From positions 14,198,001-14,262,000 of the forward strand of contig OY755177.1 of NCBI GenBank assembly GCA_963576735.1: DNA of 64,000 nt, read 5' to 3'. Positions within the stretch are counted from its first letter, which is position 1; each line of letters opens with the position of its first letter. Below, in pieces: positions 60,641-64,000 of the stretch. The DNA comes from Bedellia somnulentella. Lineage: Eukaryota; Arthropoda; Insecta; Lepidoptera; Bedelliidae. The notes below the pieces were generated by a model. The model was given only the letters and a program-made list of their open reading frames with translations, did no database searches and had not been told where the DNA came from. A program made the translations under genes and the position numbers.

Positions 60641-61029
60641 CAATAAGTATCGTCTCTAGCGTTTAACCCAGATTCGTCATAGTCAATTTATCCAAAAATA
60701 CAAATAGTTCATTCGATAATAAATTATTATTAGCTAGAGGCATGGATGCTTCTTTAAGTGCCTATTAATAGTCGTCTCTGAATAATTGTCTACATATCTG
60801 CCTTTGATAGCGATCATTACAGCAGATTTGAATATATATTAAGGTATTTAAGGCTGAGTGATTTAACGGAACTAATGATTCAAGATTATTTTACTATTTT
60901 GAATGAATAAAGCTGTACAAATGTGTGGTCGTTTTAAGGTACAACTGTACATGTTATTTTGTATTTTCATAGAGTTAAATTCTTCCCAATGTGTATATTT
61001 TACCTCAAAATCAATTTTCACGTTGTTAA
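60641..61029. other. Intergenic, nothing recognised
   Basis: AT-rich. Confidence 0.5.
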
Positions 61030-61205
61030 TCTCCGAACGGGTGGTTGAGGTAAATATATTTCAGAACATCACGTGACATTTTTGTGAAAGTGCATACACG
61101 TGAAAGAGGGCACAGGTCTTGTGCCGTTTTGTATAAATACACTGTCACTCGATTTATCACAACTCAGCCTTTCCTTTTAGGGTTTCCTTACGATTTGTTT
61201 AAAAC
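61030..61205 (-). mobile_element. Repeat B, degraded, minus strand, abutting a Helitron
   Basis: TTCAGAACATCACGTGACAT and TACACTGTCACTCGA match the family. It ends near the Helitron start at 61222. Confidence 0.55.
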
Positions 61206-61221
61206 CTTTACACTACACATA

Positions 61222-62150
61222 TCTTCTATACTTATAATAAATCTGTAGAGAGGTCAATTCTGTACATGAAATATATTTTCAAAATAACCATCAGGTGGTG
61301 ATTAGGGATCGATACTGATGCCGAAAATGCAATCAGTAAAATTTTTGTCTGTCTGTCTGTCTGTCGGTTTGTATGTTCCTTATGGAAACAAAAACTACTC
61401 GACGGATTTTAACGAAACTTGGTACAATTATTCTTCATACACCTGCGCAGGTTTTTGTATACTTTCCAGCAGAGTAGTAAAGAGAAATTTTGGAAAATTT
61501 TGGGAAAACGGGAGAAGTTACTCCATTTCTTAAGCTTCCGTCACGTGTGCAGCCTTAATGGTTAAACTTACATAGAAATCATGTATCACGGAAATATTCT
61601 TCATAAAATTATCTAAAAAAATATTCTCAATAGTTTATGTCTATCTTTTACGGTTGACTCACAATAACACGTGTAATTCCTGATAGCTTAGCAGTTCGGA
61701 ACATTCTGATTATATTTGTTTACTCTTACGTTTGTAAACCTCTTACTCATTCCTAATTTTAAAAAGGTAACATTATTTCCTATTCAATAAAAAAAGAATC
61801 ATAGAAATCGGTAGACAAACACCAAAATTATACATAAAATAAGCCATCGCGCCCGTGACCAAAACCAAGTAGCCAGTAGTTGCATCCTACATCACGTAAT
61901 GATTTATTTTTAGATTGTTATAAATACTTCATAGCGTTTTATTCCAAAATTTGCTATTTAATGGAAATACTGAACCGTTCATCAAAGCGCATTCAAAATC
62001 ACCAAACTACACTGTTTAGGGAGTGCTATAAATTTAATAAATTGAAAACATTGCGCTGAATTTCACAATGTTTGAGCAGTGACTGAAGAAAGAAACCTCA
62101 GATATTTAAAAAAACAACGCTCCCCGTGCGAAGCTGGGACGATCCACTAG
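61222..62150 (+). mobile_element. Non-autonomous Helitron, second copy
   Basis: Same family as 41233-42207: TC start preceded by A, the same 3' hairpin, and CTAG followed by T (the A|T insertion site rule). The TGTC repeat is much shorter here (about 61348-61366), and a few small indels separate the copies. Confidence 0.8.
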
Positions 62151-63470
62151 TGATTTTATAAAAACACATTGGTCTAGGCCTGACATAAAATATGAACTCG
62201 CTTATTGTGGATGAGAAGCGGCGATACATACGTTTGTTCCATATAAACAGAGAAATGGATCTACTTCAGAACTCGGAGTCACAGAGGTTAGAGTATTAGC
62301 CGGAATTCTCAACAATGAGACATCATTATTGTTTTAAAAATATAAAAATAAAATGAACATTTCAATCAATGTCACATACTCAGTTATAGCAGGTTTGTTT
62401 TGCATGGCAATAAATGTATAAATGATGAATTGATTGAATTCTGTTGTGCTCAAACGTGGCGCGTCCAATCTACTTTCAGTATAAATATTCATAGATGCAA
62501 ATATTTATACGCTACAGTTGATTTCGATCTGACAATTATTTGAATACATACTGTTTTTGTAACATTGGTATGTACGGTGTTCTAGGATTTCTGTACACAA
62601 AGACTACCAGATAACCTTTCCTATTACGCATATTTGTTTTCTTTCTGCCAATCCTGAGGATTTAATATAAGGAAATTTATTTAATTCCAAAACAACAATT
62701 ATGAGTATCACATGCGAGGCCGATTTATCAACGGTAAAAAAACAGAGAATTCCAAATGATCATTAAATATTTATATAATTTAATTATTTAACTATGAACG
62801 CGAAGATTCGATCCAATTGGGATACATATTCGCTTGAATCGAGAAATTAAATAATCGATAATTCTACATCGGAGGGCACATAAAGCCGTCGGCACTGGCT
62901 ACTGCAACAGTAGTTGGCCTGCCAGCCCGTACTTAGAGATCGTCGTGGAATAAGGGCAAATCGCCCTTTTCTTAATAGCCTCGAGCCCCTCAATGAACCT
63001 GTGTGATGTACCCAAGCGAGTTAAGTAAGGCCTAGTAAAGCCTACTACGAGCCTAGCGAGTGAGTGAGTAGCTTCTTAAAAAATACTATGAGTAGCCTAT
63101 TGAGTGAACATACAGTTAAATGGTATGCGAGTACTCTGAGTACCAGGTACATAATTATTATTATTACGTGAAAATAAGATAAATGAGTAGTCCCATCAGA
63201 ATGGCAGGAGGACAATTAACAGCAACTATATAATATAGAACTCGAAAATCGAACCTCATGAAAAAGCTTAAATTCAACATGGAAATTGCTGCGTTTAGAG
63301 TGTTTTTGAACCCATTAGGAGATCTGCAAAACAACAAGGTGACTGACAGTCTAAAGACTAGCAAACCGCAAACACGCAAAGCTAACATTCTGGTTGACGC
63401 AGTGTGGAAAGTCATTTTACAAGGTGGACTGAAGAGTCTGAAGACTTACTAAAAGGTCGCGGAATGTCAA
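62151..63470. other. Intergenic, nothing firm
   Basis: Apart from the possible UTR fragment at 62870-62945 and a CTAGTAAAGCCTACTACGAG-like low-complexity patch near 63020-63060, nothing was recognised. 63816-64000 is also featureless. Confidence 0.4.
62870..62945 (+). other. Possible retroelement UTR fragment
   Basis: GGGCACATAAAGCCGTCGGC and GTAGTTGGCCTGCCAGCCCG resemble 3' UTR text of lepidopteran retroelements. Assignment is from memory of style only. Confidence 0.2.
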
Positions 63471-63815
63471 TACATACTCACGCCATTAGCTCCGATTGGA
63501 GTAAGAGACTATAAATCCGGAGACTATAAACGGCGATAGGCCTGCCCCCTATCACGTGAGTACACTGTCTAAGCAAAACGTGGGTACCTTCTCTGGACAC
63601 TAGATGGCGCTGCCATGTGAGTTCAGAAGTATTGGTACCTCTGCCAACCCCTTCGGGGATAAACGGCGTGAACGTTTATGTTATGTTATGTTACTATAAA
63701 TCCCCACTTTATACGATCCGTGCAAACCTCTCTAGCTTTCTTCACATCTATCAATCTTTCTCCTTTTATTCTTTATTATTCGGACGCCTACCTTTTTGAC
63801 CACACTCATTTTCCG
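63471..63815 (-). mobile_element. LINE-A 3' fragment split by repeat B
   Basis: 63471-63505 is the reversed extreme 3' end (TACTCACGCCATTAGCTCC). 63700-63815 continues with CCACTTTATACGATCCGTGC, AAACCTCTCTAGC and TACCTTTTTGACCACACTC. Repeat B (63524-63693) lies between. Confidence 0.65.
63524..63693 (+). mobile_element. Repeat B, 3' half, inserted in a LINE-A fragment
   Basis: From GGCGATAGGCCTGCCCC to GTTATGTTATGTTA. ACTATAAA occurs on both sides and may be the target duplication. It splits a minus-strand LINE-A fragment (63471-63523 and 63694-63815). Confidence 0.72.
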
Positions 63816-64000
63816 TGACTGTATATACTCCTTATAGCTTTTAGACCGTTTTATATATATATTTAAATCATTTTCATGTGGTTTTCCTCACGTGCACGTT
63901 CTGAAAACTAAATTAATGTTGAAATAGTACATACATTATGGATTAAAAAAGGTGAAATAATTGCGTGATTTGGCTGGCAAGATAAAACTATTGGTCTCGC

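Overview
The window looks like nuclear DNA of a moth or butterfly (Lepidoptera). It is AT-rich and gene-poor, it is packed with short retroposons, truncated non-LTR retrotransposons, Helitrons, MITEs and a decayed mariner, and its single recognisable host gene has five coding exons with ordinary GT-AG introns. No bacterial, organellar or viral gene organisation is seen. The assignment rests on the gene structure and the repeat style, not on a database search.

Host gene. A complete cytochrome b5-related protein gene (Cyt-b5-r type: N-terminal cytochrome b5 fused to a membrane fatty-acid-desaturase-like domain) lies on the + strand. Coding exons are 43130-43345, 46616-47022, 52683-52871, 53368-53592 and 54596-54893. 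The phases join without a break into a 444-residue protein with the heme-binding HPGG motif and all three histidine boxes. An acceptor just before the start codon (AG at 43117-43118) implies an unseen 5' non-coding exon. A CpG-rich block at 21470-21654 that ends in a GTAAGT donor is a speculative candidate for it.

Repeats. Upstream (1-43 kb) is a mosaic. The commonest element, called repeat A here, is a roughly 240-250 bp SINE-like unit starting near GTAGTGYCGGCTTAGAAT and ending in (ATGT)n, with several dozen copies and fragments on both strands. Its last 45 or so bases match the 3' end of LINE-A, a non-LTR retrotransposon whose best copy (11405-13455) has an open 668-codon reverse transcriptase reading frame. 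LINE-A is therefore the likely mobiliser of repeat A. Repeat B is a tRNA-headed SINE with a TTATG tail (best copy 45650-46021). Repeat T carries a 72-nt, perfectly foldable tRNA-like cloverleaf and sits in inverted and tandem arrangements at two loci 42 kb apart. Other elements are a CR1/L2-like LINE pair (38.4-40.8 kb), two near-identical non-autonomous Helitrons (41.2 and 61.2 kb), long-inverted-repeat foldback elements (19.7-20.3 and 35.2-36.6 kb), MITEs and a mariner with intact ends (55985-57304).

Inside the gene. Intron 1 holds a repeat-T cluster with a repeat B nested in another repeat-T copy. Intron 2 holds a full-length RTE-type LINE (48740-51971, 11-bp target duplication) whose only obvious catalytic lesion is FAGD for FADD. 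Repeat-A copies end about 60 bp before the exon 3 acceptor and start about 40 bp after the exon 4 donor. Downstream of the gene (55-64 kb) is again repeats. The most interesting material is the repeat A/LINE-A tail sharing, the repeat-T palindromes, a repeat A with a GC-rich insert (31.5-32.1 kb), and a repeat A that carries an inverted copy of its own 3' end within one target-site duplication.
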